The position numbers and the translations under genes were made by a program. From positions 1 through 34,568 of the IMG/VR virus record IMGVR_UViG_3300050120_000450: DNA of 34,568 nucleotides; one strand, given 5' to 3'. Below, in pieces: positions 15,303 to 24,030 of the stretch. This DNA is from a virus. Numbering within the stretch: position 1 is the first letter of the stretch; every line of letters begins with the position of its first letter. Under the pieces are notes generated by a model, which worked only from the letters and a program-made list of their open reading frames with translations, did not search any database and had not been told where the DNA came from.

Positions 15303-16368
15303 CGAAACTTCGAACTTCGGCGGATTCATCACGAATTTCGGAACCACCAAACAAGCAAGGCTAGCCGCTATCGGCAAGACGTGGTTGATCACGCACATGC
15401 TGATCGGCGACGCTCACAATGGCGCCGATCCCGTACCGGACCCCGAACAATCAGGCCTGATCAATATGCGCCATCGCGCGCAACTCAATCAGCTATATGT
15501 CGCACCGGAAAATCCCAATGTGCTGATCGCAGAGCTGGCATTACCGCCAGAAGTTGGCGGCTGGTGGATCCGCGAACTGGGGCTGGAGGATGAGGATGGT
15601 GATTTCATCGCTGTCGCTAACTGCGCACCGAGTTACAAACCATTACTTGCCCAGGGCGCGGGGCGAACCCAGGTCGTGCGCATCCATATCATCGCAGCCA
15701 ATACAGGCAACATCGCGCTCAAAATCGATCCGGCACTCGTCCTTGCCACGCGTGATTACCTTGAACGATACGCGGCTAAATTACGCCATCAACACGATGC
15801 AGGCGATATCAATAGCGGCGAACTGGAATCGGAGCGCATTCCAAAATTAGCGTTAACGAAAGTAATAGGGCTCAACAGTGCCCTGAAAAGTAAGGCTGAT
15901 AAAACGCTGGTCGCGGAGAGTATTTCCAACCTACAGAAAGCGGTCGAAATTGGCCTCGCTACAAAAGCAATTGCACGCGCAGTCGACAAGCAGTTCGCCG
16001 ATCTAACGAAGCAAATTGCTACGCAATTAAGTACCAAGGTCAATGGCGCCATGACCATGCGTTGGGTGGGAAGTCCATTCCAACCATCATGGCTGCTAGG
16101 CGGCAACGATCCGCAATCGATCACCGTATATAACCCAGCTTATTTCAGCGTTCAGCACGCTGATACCGCACGCGAGGCGACGATCGCTACCAGCCTGGGC
16201 GGCCAAGCGCTTGCGGAGGGCGTCATCGGTGCTTATTGCCTCAACAAAAATCACACCTGGTCCGAACGCGGTGGTGCCTGGGCATTACGTGGCTGGACTT
16301 ACGACTGGGGAACCGGCCAGGATGGAAACATCGGGACCCGTACCTGCTTATGGCAAAGGATTGGCTAA
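15295..16368 (+). CDS. H: Short tail fibre protein gpH
   Basis: A 357-residue tail fibre, much shorter than P2 gpH (669). Residues 1-160 are the conserved baseplate-attachment domain (FGGFITNFGTTKQARLAA, WLITHMLIGD, ELALPPEVGGWWIRELGLED). Residues about 175-255 form a helical or coiled shaft (NSGELESERIPKLAL, LQKAVEIG). The C-terminal ~80 residues (HTWSERGGAWALRGWTYDWG through RTCLWQRIG) are Trp-rich and probably bind the receptor. The shaft repeats of P2 are missing. It overlaps gpI by eight bases and abuts its assembly chaperone gene. Confidence 0.9.
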   Translation: MINETSNFGGFITNFGTTKQARLAAIGKTWLITHMLIGDAHNGADPVPDPEQSGLINMRHRAQLNQLYVAPENPNVLIAELALPPEVGGWWIRELGLEDEDGDFIAVANCAPSYKPLLAQGAGRTQVVRIHIIAANTGNIALKIDPALVLATRDYLERYAAKLRHQHDAGDINSGELESERIPKLALTKVIGLNSALKSKADKTLVAESISNLQKAVEIGLATKAIARAVDKQFADLTKQIATQLSTKVNGAMTMRWVGSPFQPSWLLGGNDPQSITVYNPAYFSVQHADTAREATIATSLGGQALAEGVIGAYCLNKNHTWSERGGAWALRGWTYDWGTGQDGNIGTRTCLWQRIG

Positions 16369-16857
16369 ATGAAAGAATTAGAACCTACGTCGACTGAGCT
16401 GGACATCGGTTCCTCGCCGCTTTCGCAGCCCGAAGCAACCGAGGTATATCTGCAAGTAAGACACCCCTTCCGTAAAGGCGAAAACATCCTCTGCGAAGTC
16501 GAACTTACCTCTATGCCCGGCCGCTTCGTCGCATTTCTTGCCACACCAGACGATCCAGAAATGCACGGACGTGAGATCCACGCCCGCTGCCTGGCCGGCG
16601 AATTCGGCGAAATCCCGGACTATGTCGACAGCGACAGCGAATGCATTGCCAACGCCTCGCAAAAAGCCGCCCATTTGCTACAGCAAGCAAATACAAAAAT
16701 CGCACCGCTGCAAGACCTGGTCGATATCGAACAAGCAAATGCCGAAACCATTGCGGCGCTCAAGGTCTGGAAGAGGTTCCGAGTGGACCTGAATAGGATC
16801 GATCAGCAACCGGGCTACCCCCGCGACATCGCTTGGCCGGCTATTCCACAGACCTAA
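16369..16857 (+). CDS. G: Tail fibre assembly chaperone (gpG-like)
   Basis: A 162-residue protein that starts directly after the fibre stop codon. The C-terminal third has the phage tail-fibre assembly signature: LVDIEQANAETIAALKVWKR, then VDLNRIDQQPGYP and a final WPAIPQT. These proteins are chaperones that fold and attach the fibre, and are usually specific to the adjacent fibre gene. The N-terminal ~100 residues are divergent. Confidence 0.85.
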   Translation: MKELEPTSTELDIGSSPLSQPEATEVYLQVRHPFRKGENILCEVELTSMPGRFVAFLATPDDPEMHGREIHARCLAGEFGEIPDYVDSDSECIANASQKAAHLLQQANTKIAPLQDLVDIEQANAETIAALKVWKRFRVDLNRIDQQPGYPRDIAWPAIPQT

Positions 16858-16885
16858 CCGCAATCACATTTCATAAGGACACACC

Positions 16886-18391
16886 ATGTCAACCGGCTAT
16901 CACCACGGCGTTCGCGTCTTCGAAATCAACGAAGGCTCCCGTCCGATCCGTACCGTCTCCACCGCCGTCATCGGCTTAATCGCCACCGCTCCAGACGCCG
17001 CCCCCGAAGTCAAAGCTTCTTTGCCCCTTGGAAACGTCACCTTCACAAGCAAACTGAGCGGCATCAAAGGCAATCTATCGACCGTTCACCTGCGCAATCC
17101 CAGCACATTGATCAGTGCAGAGAACAATAGTCAGCTCTCCATTTCAGTCAAAAATCACGCCATCTTGATCAACCTCGCAACCGACGATGACGGCGTGGTG
17201 ACAACAACCGAAACAGAAATGGTCGCCGCAGTAAATGCAAGTCCAGCCGCATCGGCACTTGTCCAGGCTACCGGCGCCGGTCCAGATCCCGTCATCGGGC
17301 TATTCAAGCCCGCAGCTTTGTCCGGCGGTGCCGACGAACCTTTCCCGCTCAATACGCCGGTGCTGGTGACCAACGTTGTCGCCGCCCAAGGCAAGGCCGG
17401 CGCGACAGGCACACTGCGCCGTGTACTGGAAGCCATCGCATCCCAAACAAAGCCGTTCACGGTTGTCGTTCGCGTGGCGGAAGGCAAAGACGAAGCGGAA
17501 ACCACAAGTAATGTCATCGGCGGCGTAACGTCCTCTGGAAAATATACCGGCCTCAATGCATTGCTGGTGGCGCAAAGCAAACTCGGCATCAAGCCCCGCA
17601 TATTAGGTGCACCGTTTCTCGATACGCCGGCCGTGACGAATGCCATGGTGGCGATCGCGCAGCGACTGCGCAGTTTCGTCTACGCTTCCTGCCACGGCGC
17701 GCAAACAAAAGAAGAAGCACAGCTCTATCGCAAACAGTTCGGCCAACGCGAATTGATGTTGATCTGGCCCGATTTCATCACTTGGGACAAAGCGATCAAT
17801 GCCGAGTCCACCATTTCCTCCGTCGCCTACGCCCTCGGCCTGCGCGCCAAAACAGATGAAGAGATCGGCTGGCACAAAACCATCTCCAATCTGGTCGTCA
17901 ATGGCCCGACCGGTATCAGCCGCGACGTCTATTGGGATTTGCAAGACACTGCAACAGATGCCGATCTGCTCAACAGCCATGAAATCACAACGTTGATCAA
18001 CAATGGCGGCTTCCGCTTCTGGGGTTCGCGTACCTGCGAAATTCCCGAGTTTTTCTTCTTCGAAAATTACACCCGCACGTCGCAAGTACTGGCCGATACC
18101 ATCGCGGAGGCCCATTCCAGCTATGCAGACAAAGCGCTGCATCCGTCACTGGTACGGGACATGCTGGAAAGCATCAACGCGAAATTTCGCGAAATGGTCA
18201 CGGTCGGCTACCTGATCGGCGCGTCCGCATGGTACGACGAAGCCTTCAACAACAAAGAGTCGTTGAAAGCCGGAAAACTGATCATCGACTATGACTACAC
18301 GCCCGTGCCACCACTGGAAGATTTGATGTTCCAGCAACGCATCACCGACCGCTACCTGGCCGACTTCGCCGCCAACATCACCGGCCAATAA
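16886..18391 (+). CDS. FI: Tail sheath protein gpFI with inserted domain
   Basis: This is the contractile sheath subunit. The P2 core is clear: residues 1-40 (YHHGVRVFEINEGSRPI, VSTAVIGLIATAPDA), then 152-501 (FPLNTPVLVTN, KPRILGAPFLD, RELMLIWPDFITWD, FRFWGSRTC, LIIDYDYTPVPPLEDL, ITDRYLADF). Between them is an extra ~110-residue block (about 41-151). Without it the protein would be ~391 residues, as in P2 (396). The block (VTFTSKLSGIKGNLSTVHL, then SISVKNHAILINLATDDDGV, TEMVAAVNASPAASALV, LSGGAD) looks like a beta-sandwich decoration domain found in various phage tail proteins. It probably projects from the sheath surface. Confidence 0.95.
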   Translation: MSTGYHHGVRVFEINEGSRPIRTVSTAVIGLIATAPDAAPEVKASLPLGNVTFTSKLSGIKGNLSTVHLRNPSTLISAENNSQLSISVKNHAILINLATDDDGVVTTTETEMVAAVNASPAASALVQATGAGPDPVIGLFKPAALSGGADEPFPLNTPVLVTNVVAAQGKAGATGTLRRVLEAIASQTKPFTVVVRVAEGKDEAETTSNVIGGVTSSGKYTGLNALLVAQSKLGIKPRILGAPFLDTPAVTNAMVAIAQRLRSFVYASCHGAQTKEEAQLYRKQFGQRELMLIWPDFITWDKAINAESTISSVAYALGLRAKTDEEIGWHKTISNLVVNGPTGISRDVYWDLQDTATDADLLNSHEITTLINNGGFRFWGSRTCEIPEFFFFENYTRTSQVLADTIAEAHSSYADKALHPSLVRDMLESINAKFREMVTVGYLIGASAWYDEAFNNKESLKAGKLIIDYDYTPVPPLEDLMFQQRITDRYLADFAANITGQ

Positions 18392-18428
18392 ATCCGATAC
18401 CGAAACCATCGCAATACAGGAGCACTAA

Positions 18429-18938
18429 ATGGGATTGCCCGCAAAACTCAAGGATTTCAATATATTTAACGACGGTAACTCGTACATGGGAAAGGTAACG
18501 GAAGTCACGCTTCCGAAACTCACGCGCAAGGTCGAAGAGTACATCGCCGCCGGCATGAGCGGCCCCATCAGCATCGATCTTCATCAAGAAGCGATCGCGC
18601 TGGAATGGACTGCCGGCGGACTCATTGTCGACGCCATCAGACAATGGGCCGCCGGCACCCACAACGCCGTACAGCTCCGATTCACCGGTGCCTATCAAAG
18701 CGATGACGATCCCGCAGCGACCACAGTCGAAATCGTCTTGCGCGGCCGTCACACAGAACTGGACATGGGCACCGCAAAAAAAGGCGGCGACACCGAACAG
18801 AAATACAAGACAGCATGCAGCTACTACAAGCTGACAGTGGCCGGCGAAGAATTGATTGAATTCGATTTCCTTGCCGGCATCGAGAAAATCGGCGGCGTCG
18901 ATCGTCGCGCTTCGATCATGAAGGCCATCGGCCTGTAA
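18429..18938 (+). CDS. FII: Tail tube protein gpFII
   Basis: A 169-residue protein of the P2 gpFII family (P2: 172), which polymerises into the inner tail tube. Features are the N-terminal GLPAKLKDFNIFNDGNSYMG, EVTLPKLTRKVEEYIAAGMSGPI and the C-terminal YKTACSYYKLTVAGEELIEFD. It follows the sheath gene by 37 bases with an AGGAG site, as in the P2 F operon. Confidence 0.95.
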   Translation: MGLPAKLKDFNIFNDGNSYMGKVTEVTLPKLTRKVEEYIAAGMSGPISIDLHQEAIALEWTAGGLIVDAIRQWAAGTHNAVQLRFTGAYQSDDDPAATTVEIVLRGRHTELDMGTAKKGGDTEQKYKTACSYYKLTVAGEELIEFDFLAGIEKIGGVDRRASIMKAIGL

Positions 18939-18991
18939 GCAACAGATTGCACAACACCACACGCATTCACAGACCTCAAAAAGGATAGAGC

Positions 18992-19363
18992 ATGAAAACG
19001 CAAGATACCGCCCCAACCGTCGGCGCCACGGCCAATATCACCGATGCCGCGCAATCGCGCATGACGAAAGATTTCAGCGACCTCATCACGCTGGACAAGC
19101 CGGTCGAGCGAGGCAATACCAAAATCGACAGCATCACCCTACGCCGGCCGGGATCGGGCGAACTGCGCGGCGTGTCATTGATGGATTTGGCACAGGTCAG
19201 TGTCACCGCATTGATGACCGTCCTGCCGCGCATCACCATTCCTTCCCTCACAGCCCAGGAAGTCGCCCGTCTCGATCCGGCCGACATGATGCAACTCGGC
19301 ATCGAGGTGGCCTCTTTTTTGGCGACGAGAGCCGAACTGAGCAGGGCATTCCCGACCTCGTAG
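18992..19363 (+). CDS. E: Tail protein gpE (tape-measure chaperone)
   Basis: A 123-residue protein of the P2 gpE family. It is needed for tail assembly as a chaperone for the tape measure. Features are ITLDKPVERGNTKIDSITLRRP and GELRGVSLMDLAQVSV. As in P2, a T TTT TTG slippery sequence (19315-19321) lies near the 3' end, so a fraction of ribosomes should shift -1 and make a longer E+E' protein, analogous to lambda G/GT. The zero-frame product ends at 19363. Confidence 0.92.
   Translation: MKTQDTAPTVGATANITDAAQSRMTKDFSDLITLDKPVERGNTKIDSITLRRPGSGELRGVSLMDLAQVSVTALMTVLPRITIPSLTAQEVARLDPADMMQLGIEVASFLATRAELSRAFPTS
19315..19321 (+). promoter_or_regulatory. Programmed -1 frameshift site (T TTT TTG)
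   Basis: The heptamer T TTT TTG is in the correct phase for gene E (codons TTT TTG preceded by the last T of TCT). It is the same slippery sequence reported for P2 E/E'. The -1 frame continues with GDESRTEQGIPDLVEDAMAD, typical E' sequence. Confidence 0.85.
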
Positions 19364-19487
19364 AAGACGCCATGGCCGATATCGCGAGCGTATTCCATTG
19401 GGAACCGTCCGCGATGGATAAATTTTCATTAAAAACGAATTGATGGCCTGGCGTGAACGCGCCCGGCAGCGTAGCGGAGCGGAATAA
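19322..19487 (+). CDS. E': gpE' extension with an internal frame break
   Basis: After the -1 shift, the frame reads GIPDLVEDAMADIASVFHWEPSAMDKFSLKTN and stops at TGA 19441-19443. The conserved E' ending is present but in the next -1 frame: ELMAWRERARQRSGAE, stopping at 19485-19487 directly before the tape measure start. The break lies at a run of five A (19431-19435). One extra A, loss of two, or a second -1 slip on the A run would rejoin the parts. It could be a real mutation, a sequencing error or a second slippery site. The P2 homologue suggests the C-terminal end is normally present. Confidence 0.75.
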
Positions 19488-22148
19488 ATGTCGGATCGAG
19501 AACTGAAGCTGCGGGTGGTGTTCGATATGATGGACAAAATCACCAAGCCGATGAAAGCGATCGCCGGCGAATCGGCCGTGCTTGGCAAAGCCGTCAAAGC
19601 AACCAGCGATCGCCTTCACGATTTAAACAGCCAACAGCGAAAAGCCGGTCGATTCTATGAAATGCACAAAGGGCTGCAACAAACCAGACGTGATTTTTCT
19701 GCGGCACAAAAGACCGTCGACGATCTGGCCCGCACTCTCGCAAAAACAGAAAAACCAACCCGCGCATTGACGCGCGAATTCAGCGCTGCAAAGAAAGCGG
19801 CCGCAGCCTTATCCAAAAAGAGCGCCGCGCAGCGCGTCAAGATGCAGTTTCTACGCACGGAATTGCATGCAGTGGGTATCGACACCGCCGTATTTCGCTC
19901 TGCACAGGCCCGCCTTAAAGACAGCATTGCGCTAACCAATACAGAACTGGTGAATCAACAAAAGCGCCTTGCAAGCCTGGGCGCCGTACACCACGCGTAT
20001 CAAAATAGAGTCAGCCGAGCCCAGCAGCATGCGAATAAAGCCCGCCGCACCGCCGGCCACGTCACCAATGGCGGCGTGCATGCCACCGTTGCCGGCGGCG
20101 CCATGTCGCTCCCGCTAATTGCCGGCGTAAACGAAGCCAAGCAATACCAGACGGAATCCGCGCGAATCACAGCGCTCGGACTCGGCCAAAAGGTCAGCGC
20201 CGACGCTGTGGCCTACGCCAGAAGCATGAAAACCTACGGCACCAGCCACAATGAAAACCTTGAGCTGGTGCGAGACAGCATGTCGATTTTCGGAGACCTG
20301 CCGCACGCGAAAATAGTCGCGCCCACATTGGCAAAAATGAAATTCGGCAACAAGGCCATGTACGGCGAAGCGTCCGGCGAAGAGAATGAACACGCGTTCA
20401 TCGATCTGCTGAAAGTCATCGAACAGCGCGGCGGTACCGCCAGCCCGGAAGCATTCAGCCGCCAGGCCAACATGGTGCAAAAGGTCATCTCCGCCACCGG
20501 TGGCCGCGTCGGATCCAGCGAATGGCTGAACCTCCTCAAAACCGGCGGCATCGCTGCCAAAATCATGGACGACAAGTCCTTCTACTATCAGATGGAACCG
20601 CTGGTACAGGAAGTCGGCGGCAACCGCGCCGGCACCGCACTCATGTCCGGCTATTCCAACCTTTATCAGGGCCGCACCACCAAACGCGCAGTTCAAAACC
20701 TGGACAAACTAGGGCTGATCGGCGACCGCAGCAAAGTGCAAAACGACAAGGTTGGCCAGGTATCCACGCTCGGCCCTGGTGCATTGCTCGGCAGCGACAT
20801 CTTCCGGCGCAGCCAATTCGAATGGATGGAAAAAATCCTGTTGCCGCAACTGGCGAAAAACGGCATCACCGATTCAAAACAGATTGAAGACACCATTGGC
20901 GGATTGTTCTCCACGCGCACCGCCGGCAATCAATTTTTAGATTTCTATCGCCAGCGCGTACAGATCCGTAAAAACGCCAAACTCAACACGGGCGCTTACG
21001 ACATTGAGCAGATCAATACCCTCGGCCAGAGACAGGTCAGCGGCAAAGAACTCCAGGCAAAGGCCCGCGCGGCGGATTTGAAGCTGACGACAGGCGAAAA
21101 AACGAACCCTTTGTACGATAAGGCGCTGGATAAGGCATCGAATGCCATGGAGAAGCTGAACGGCTTCATGGAGCGCAATCCGAAGACCGCAAAAATCATG
21201 CTCGTGACTGTTGCTTCCCTGGCTGCCCTGCTGTTGATAATCGGCCCGCTGATGCTAGGAATTGCCTCGATGGTCGGCCCCTATGCCTTGCTTTACGTGG
21301 CCTTTGCCAAAATGGGCGTTCAGGGCGGCGTATTGACGCCGATTATCCGGGGCCTTGGGTCGGCACTGACGATGGCTGGCAGGGCAGTCCTCTGGATAGG
21401 GCGGGCGCTGCTTATGAATCCTATCGGACTCGCGATAACCGGTATCGCAGTGGCGGCCTTTCTCATTTACAAATATTGGGAGCCAATCAAGGGATTTTTC
21501 TTCGGACTTTTGGCGCAAGTCCACGCTGCCTTTTCCGGCGGTATCTCAGGTATAGCGGCACTGATCCTGAATTGGTCCCCGCTCGGCCTGTTCTATCGGG
21601 CGTTCGCCGGCGTGCTGGGCTGGTTTGGCATCACGCTACCGGCCAAATTCTCCACGTTCGGCATGAATATCATGCACGGCCTGGTCAACGGTATCACCGG
21701 CGCACTGGGGTGGGTCAAGACCACAGTGATGGACGCCGGTGCAAGCGTCATCGGCTGGTTTAAAGAAAAGCTCGGCATTCATAGCCCCAGCCAGGTATTT
21801 GCGGCCCTAGGAGATTTCACCATGCAAGGCCTGACCGTGGGCCTGCGACGCGGCGAGAGCGGCCCGCTGGCGCATGTTGCGGGCATGGCAAAGCGCATGG
21901 CCGTGCTGGGCGCCGGCATCACCATCAGCGCCACAAGCCTACCGGCTTCCGCATTCGACACCCGGCCACCGATCGGCGCGCGCGGCATCAGCGCGGTATA
22001 CGACAGCCACGACACCTATCAAATTCACATCACCGCCGCACCAGGCATGGACGCCCAAGCCATTGCCCGCGCCATATCGGCGGAACTAGACCGCCGCGAC
22101 CGTGAAAAAGCCGCACGCCGCCGTTCCTCCCTATCCGACTTCGACTAA
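19488..22148 (+). CDS. T: Tail tape measure protein gpT
   Basis: An 886-residue tape measure (P2: 815), which sets tail length and is ejected during infection. The N-terminal ~200 residues are coiled-coil (repeated Lys/Ala/Gln heptads). A globular part follows with AKQYQTESARITALGLG and FGDLPHAKIVAPTLAKMKFGNKAMYG. The second half has hydrophobic segments at about 567-600, 633-665 and 670-715, expected to enter the host membrane. The C-terminal region carries the amphipathic LGIHSPSQVFAALGDFTMQGL motif. It starts one base after the E' stop. Confidence 0.95.
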   Translation: MSDRELKLRVVFDMMDKITKPMKAIAGESAVLGKAVKATSDRLHDLNSQQRKAGRFYEMHKGLQQTRRDFSAAQKTVDDLARTLAKTEKPTRALTREFSAAKKAAAALSKKSAAQRVKMQFLRTELHAVGIDTAVFRSAQARLKDSIALTNTELVNQQKRLASLGAVHHAYQNRVSRAQQHANKARRTAGHVTNGGVHATVAGGAMSLPLIAGVNEAKQYQTESARITALGLGQKVSADAVAYARSMKTYGTSHNENLELVRDSMSIFGDLPHAKIVAPTLAKMKFGNKAMYGEASGEENEHAFIDLLKVIEQRGGTASPEAFSRQANMVQKVISATGGRVGSSEWLNLLKTGGIAAKIMDDKSFYYQMEPLVQEVGGNRAGTALMSGYSNLYQGRTTKRAVQNLDKLGLIGDRSKVQNDKVGQVSTLGPGALLGSDIFRRSQFEWMEKILLPQLAKNGITDSKQIEDTIGGLFSTRTAGNQFLDFYRQRVQIRKNAKLNTGAYDIEQINTLGQRQVSGKELQAKARAADLKLTTGEKTNPLYDKALDKASNAMEKLNGFMERNPKTAKIMLVTVASLAALLLIIGPLMLGIASMVGPYALLYVAFAKMGVQGGVLTPIIRGLGSALTMAGRAVLWIGRALLMNPIGLAITGIAVAAFLIYKYWEPIKGFFFGLLAQVHAAFSGGISGIAALILNWSPLGLFYRAFAGVLGWFGITLPAKFSTFGMNIMHGLVNGITGALGWVKTTVMDAGASVIGWFKEKLGIHSPSQVFAALGDFTMQGLTVGLRRGESGPLAHVAGMAKRMAVLGAGITISATSLPASAFDTRPPIGARGISAVYDSHDTYQIHITAAPGMDAQAIARAISAELDRRDREKAARRRSSLSDFD

Positions 22149-22159
22149 GGATTTTCACT

Positions 22160-22738
22160 ATGATGATGGCCCTTGGCATGTTCATATTCAGCCTGCCAAC
22201 CCTCGCGTACCAGGAACTGCAACGACAAACCAATTGGAAGCATCCCAGCACGCCCCGCGTCGGCACGCGTGACGCGCACCAATACACTGGCCCGGGCGAT
22301 GACACCATTACCTTGTCCGGCTGGATCGCGCCGGAGCTGACCGGCACCGCGTTCTCACTGGACGCCTTGCGCCTTATGGCGGACACCGGCAAAGCGTGGA
22401 TATTGATTCAGGGAACCGGCCGCATCTACGGCACCTGGATCATTACCGACATGACCGAGGAAAAGACCATCCTCGACCACGACGGCAGTCCTCGCAAGAT
22501 CGAGTTTTCGATCAACCTGAAACGTACCGACGCCGGCATGGTGTCGATCCTGGGTGACATCGGCGCATTGAAGAGCATGGCGAGTCTGGAAGCATTGACG
22601 AACAAGGTCGGCACGTCCGTCGACGGCGCGATCAGCAGCGTGGTCGGCGGCGCCGTTGGCCGGCTGGACGGCGTTGTCAGCGGCGTTACCGACAAGATCG
22701 GCGGCGTGGTATCCAGCGTGACGGACGCATTCAAATGA
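22160..22738 (+). CDS. U: Tail protein gpU
   Basis: A 192-residue tail component of the P2 gpU family (P2: 159). Features are MFIFSLPTLAYQELQRQT near the start, GPGDDTITLSGWIAPELTGT and KIEFSINLKRTDA. The C-terminal ~45 residues are a Gly/Val/Ser-rich extension (AISSVVGGAVGRLDGVVSGV onward) that P2 seems not to have. An AAGGA site at 22147-22151 supports the start. The stop overlaps gpD by ATGA. Confidence 0.93.
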   Translation: MMMALGMFIFSLPTLAYQELQRQTNWKHPSTPRVGTRDAHQYTGPGDDTITLSGWIAPELTGTAFSLDALRLMADTGKAWILIQGTGRIYGTWIITDMTEEKTILDHDGSPRKIEFSINLKRTDAGMVSILGDIGALKSMASLEALTNKVGTSVDGAISSVVGGAVGRLDGVVSGVTDKIGGVVSSVTDAFK

Positions 22739-23985
22739 GCCATCCCATACCCGCATTCAAAATTACCCTGGATGAACGCGACTTGACCGAAACAATCCGG
22801 CCGCGCCTGGTCAGCCTGACCCTCACCGAACATCGCAATGACGATAGCGATGAATGCGATATTGTGATCGATGACACTGACGGCATGGTTGCACTGCCGC
22901 CGAAGGGCGCGCAGATCAATGTGCATATAGGGTGGAAACAAACCGGACTGGTCGATAAAGGCACCTTCACCGTTAGCGACGTGGCCCATTCCGGGCCTCC
23001 CGACGTGATCACGCTACGCGCCAGATCGGCAAACCTGATCGACGCCTTCAAACAGCAACGGGAACACAACTTTCACGACACCACGCTAGGCGAGTGCATC
23101 GCGCTGATTGCCGCGCGCAACGGGCTGATATCCGGCATCTCGCCCCTGCTGCGCGATATCGAGGTGAAGCATATCGACCAGACACATGAAAGCGACGCGT
23201 CCTTTTTGCGTCGTCTCGGCAGAAAATACGACGCCGTGGCGACCGTCAAAAACGGACGGCTACTGTTTATTCCCATCAACGAAAGCACCACCAGCAGCGG
23301 CAAAGCATTGCCGCTGATCACCATCACGCGCGCCAAAGGCGATCAACACAGTTACCAAAGCACGGAAGCGGACGCATACAGTGGTGTAAGAGCGTTCTGG
23401 CACGACGAACGATATTCCCGGCGCCGCAGCATCATCGCCGGCCAGACTGGCAACAGCAAGCGCCTACGCACCGTCTATGCAACCGAACTTGATGCGCGCA
23501 CCGCCGCCGTCGCTGAATGGCAGCGCATTCAACGCGGGCTTGCGACGTTCGATATGACATTGGCGTTAGGCGACCCGCGTGTAATGCCGCAATCGCCGGT
23601 GCAGGTATGCGGCTTCAAACCGCAGATTGATGCGACTGAATGGTTGGCTGTCACCGTTGGGCACAATATATCTGCAACTGGCTTCAATTCTCGAATTCAA
23701 TTCGAAACGAAAACCGAACCGGCCGAGGCGGAGCGGGAAGTGGAAACGGATCCTGATGAAGGAATCACCGGTGTGATCGCGAAATGGAAAGATGTCGTGA
23801 GTAAAAAAGCCGGCGAAGAACTAGCCGGCACGAGCGATATGCTGAAGACAATCACGCATATTTATACCACTAGGCAACATGCGAAGCGTGCGGTGAAAGA
23901 GATGTGGGGGCAGATTGTAGAGGTTCGGAACATCATCGCGGAAAATAGCGATAAGCCTTCTGTTAAAGACGAGAAGCTGGTCTGA
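22735..23985 (+). CDS. D: Tail/baseplate hub protein gpD
   Basis: A 416-residue protein of the P2 gpD family (P2: 387), the gp27-like hub that connects the spike to the tail tube. Features are HPIPAFKITLDERDLTETIRPR, DECDIVIDDTDG, DKGTFTVSDVAHSGPPD and DQTHESDASFLRRLGRKYD. It ends the late tail operon. The final ~80 residues after the conserved core are charged and variable. The D gene marks the end of the conserved structural block; cargo genes follow. Confidence 0.94.
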   Translation: MSHPIPAFKITLDERDLTETIRPRLVSLTLTEHRNDDSDECDIVIDDTDGMVALPPKGAQINVHIGWKQTGLVDKGTFTVSDVAHSGPPDVITLRARSANLIDAFKQQREHNFHDTTLGECIALIAARNGLISGISPLLRDIEVKHIDQTHESDASFLRRLGRKYDAVATVKNGRLLFIPINESTTSSGKALPLITITRAKGDQHSYQSTEADAYSGVRAFWHDERYSRRRSIIAGQTGNSKRLRTVYATELDARTAAVAEWQRIQRGLATFDMTLALGDPRVMPQSPVQVCGFKPQIDATEWLAVTVGHNISATGFNSRIQFETKTEPAEAEREVETDPDEGITGVIAKWKDVVSKKAGEELAGTSDMLKTITHIYTTRQHAKRAVKEMWGQIVEVRNIIAENSDKPSVKDEKLV

Positions 23986-23990
23986 TATTA

Positions 23991-24004
23991 TTTGGTTAAC
24001 CAAA
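23991..24004. promoter_or_regulatory. Perfect 14-bp palindrome downstream of gpD
   Basis: TTTGGTTAACCAAA is perfectly symmetric, has no loop and lies 27 bases before the start of the 320-residue gene. Lacking a loop, it is more like a protein-binding operator than a terminator. The following A run may extend it. Confidence 0.4.
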
Positions 24005-24030
24005 AAAATCAAAAATGAGACATCCCGACC

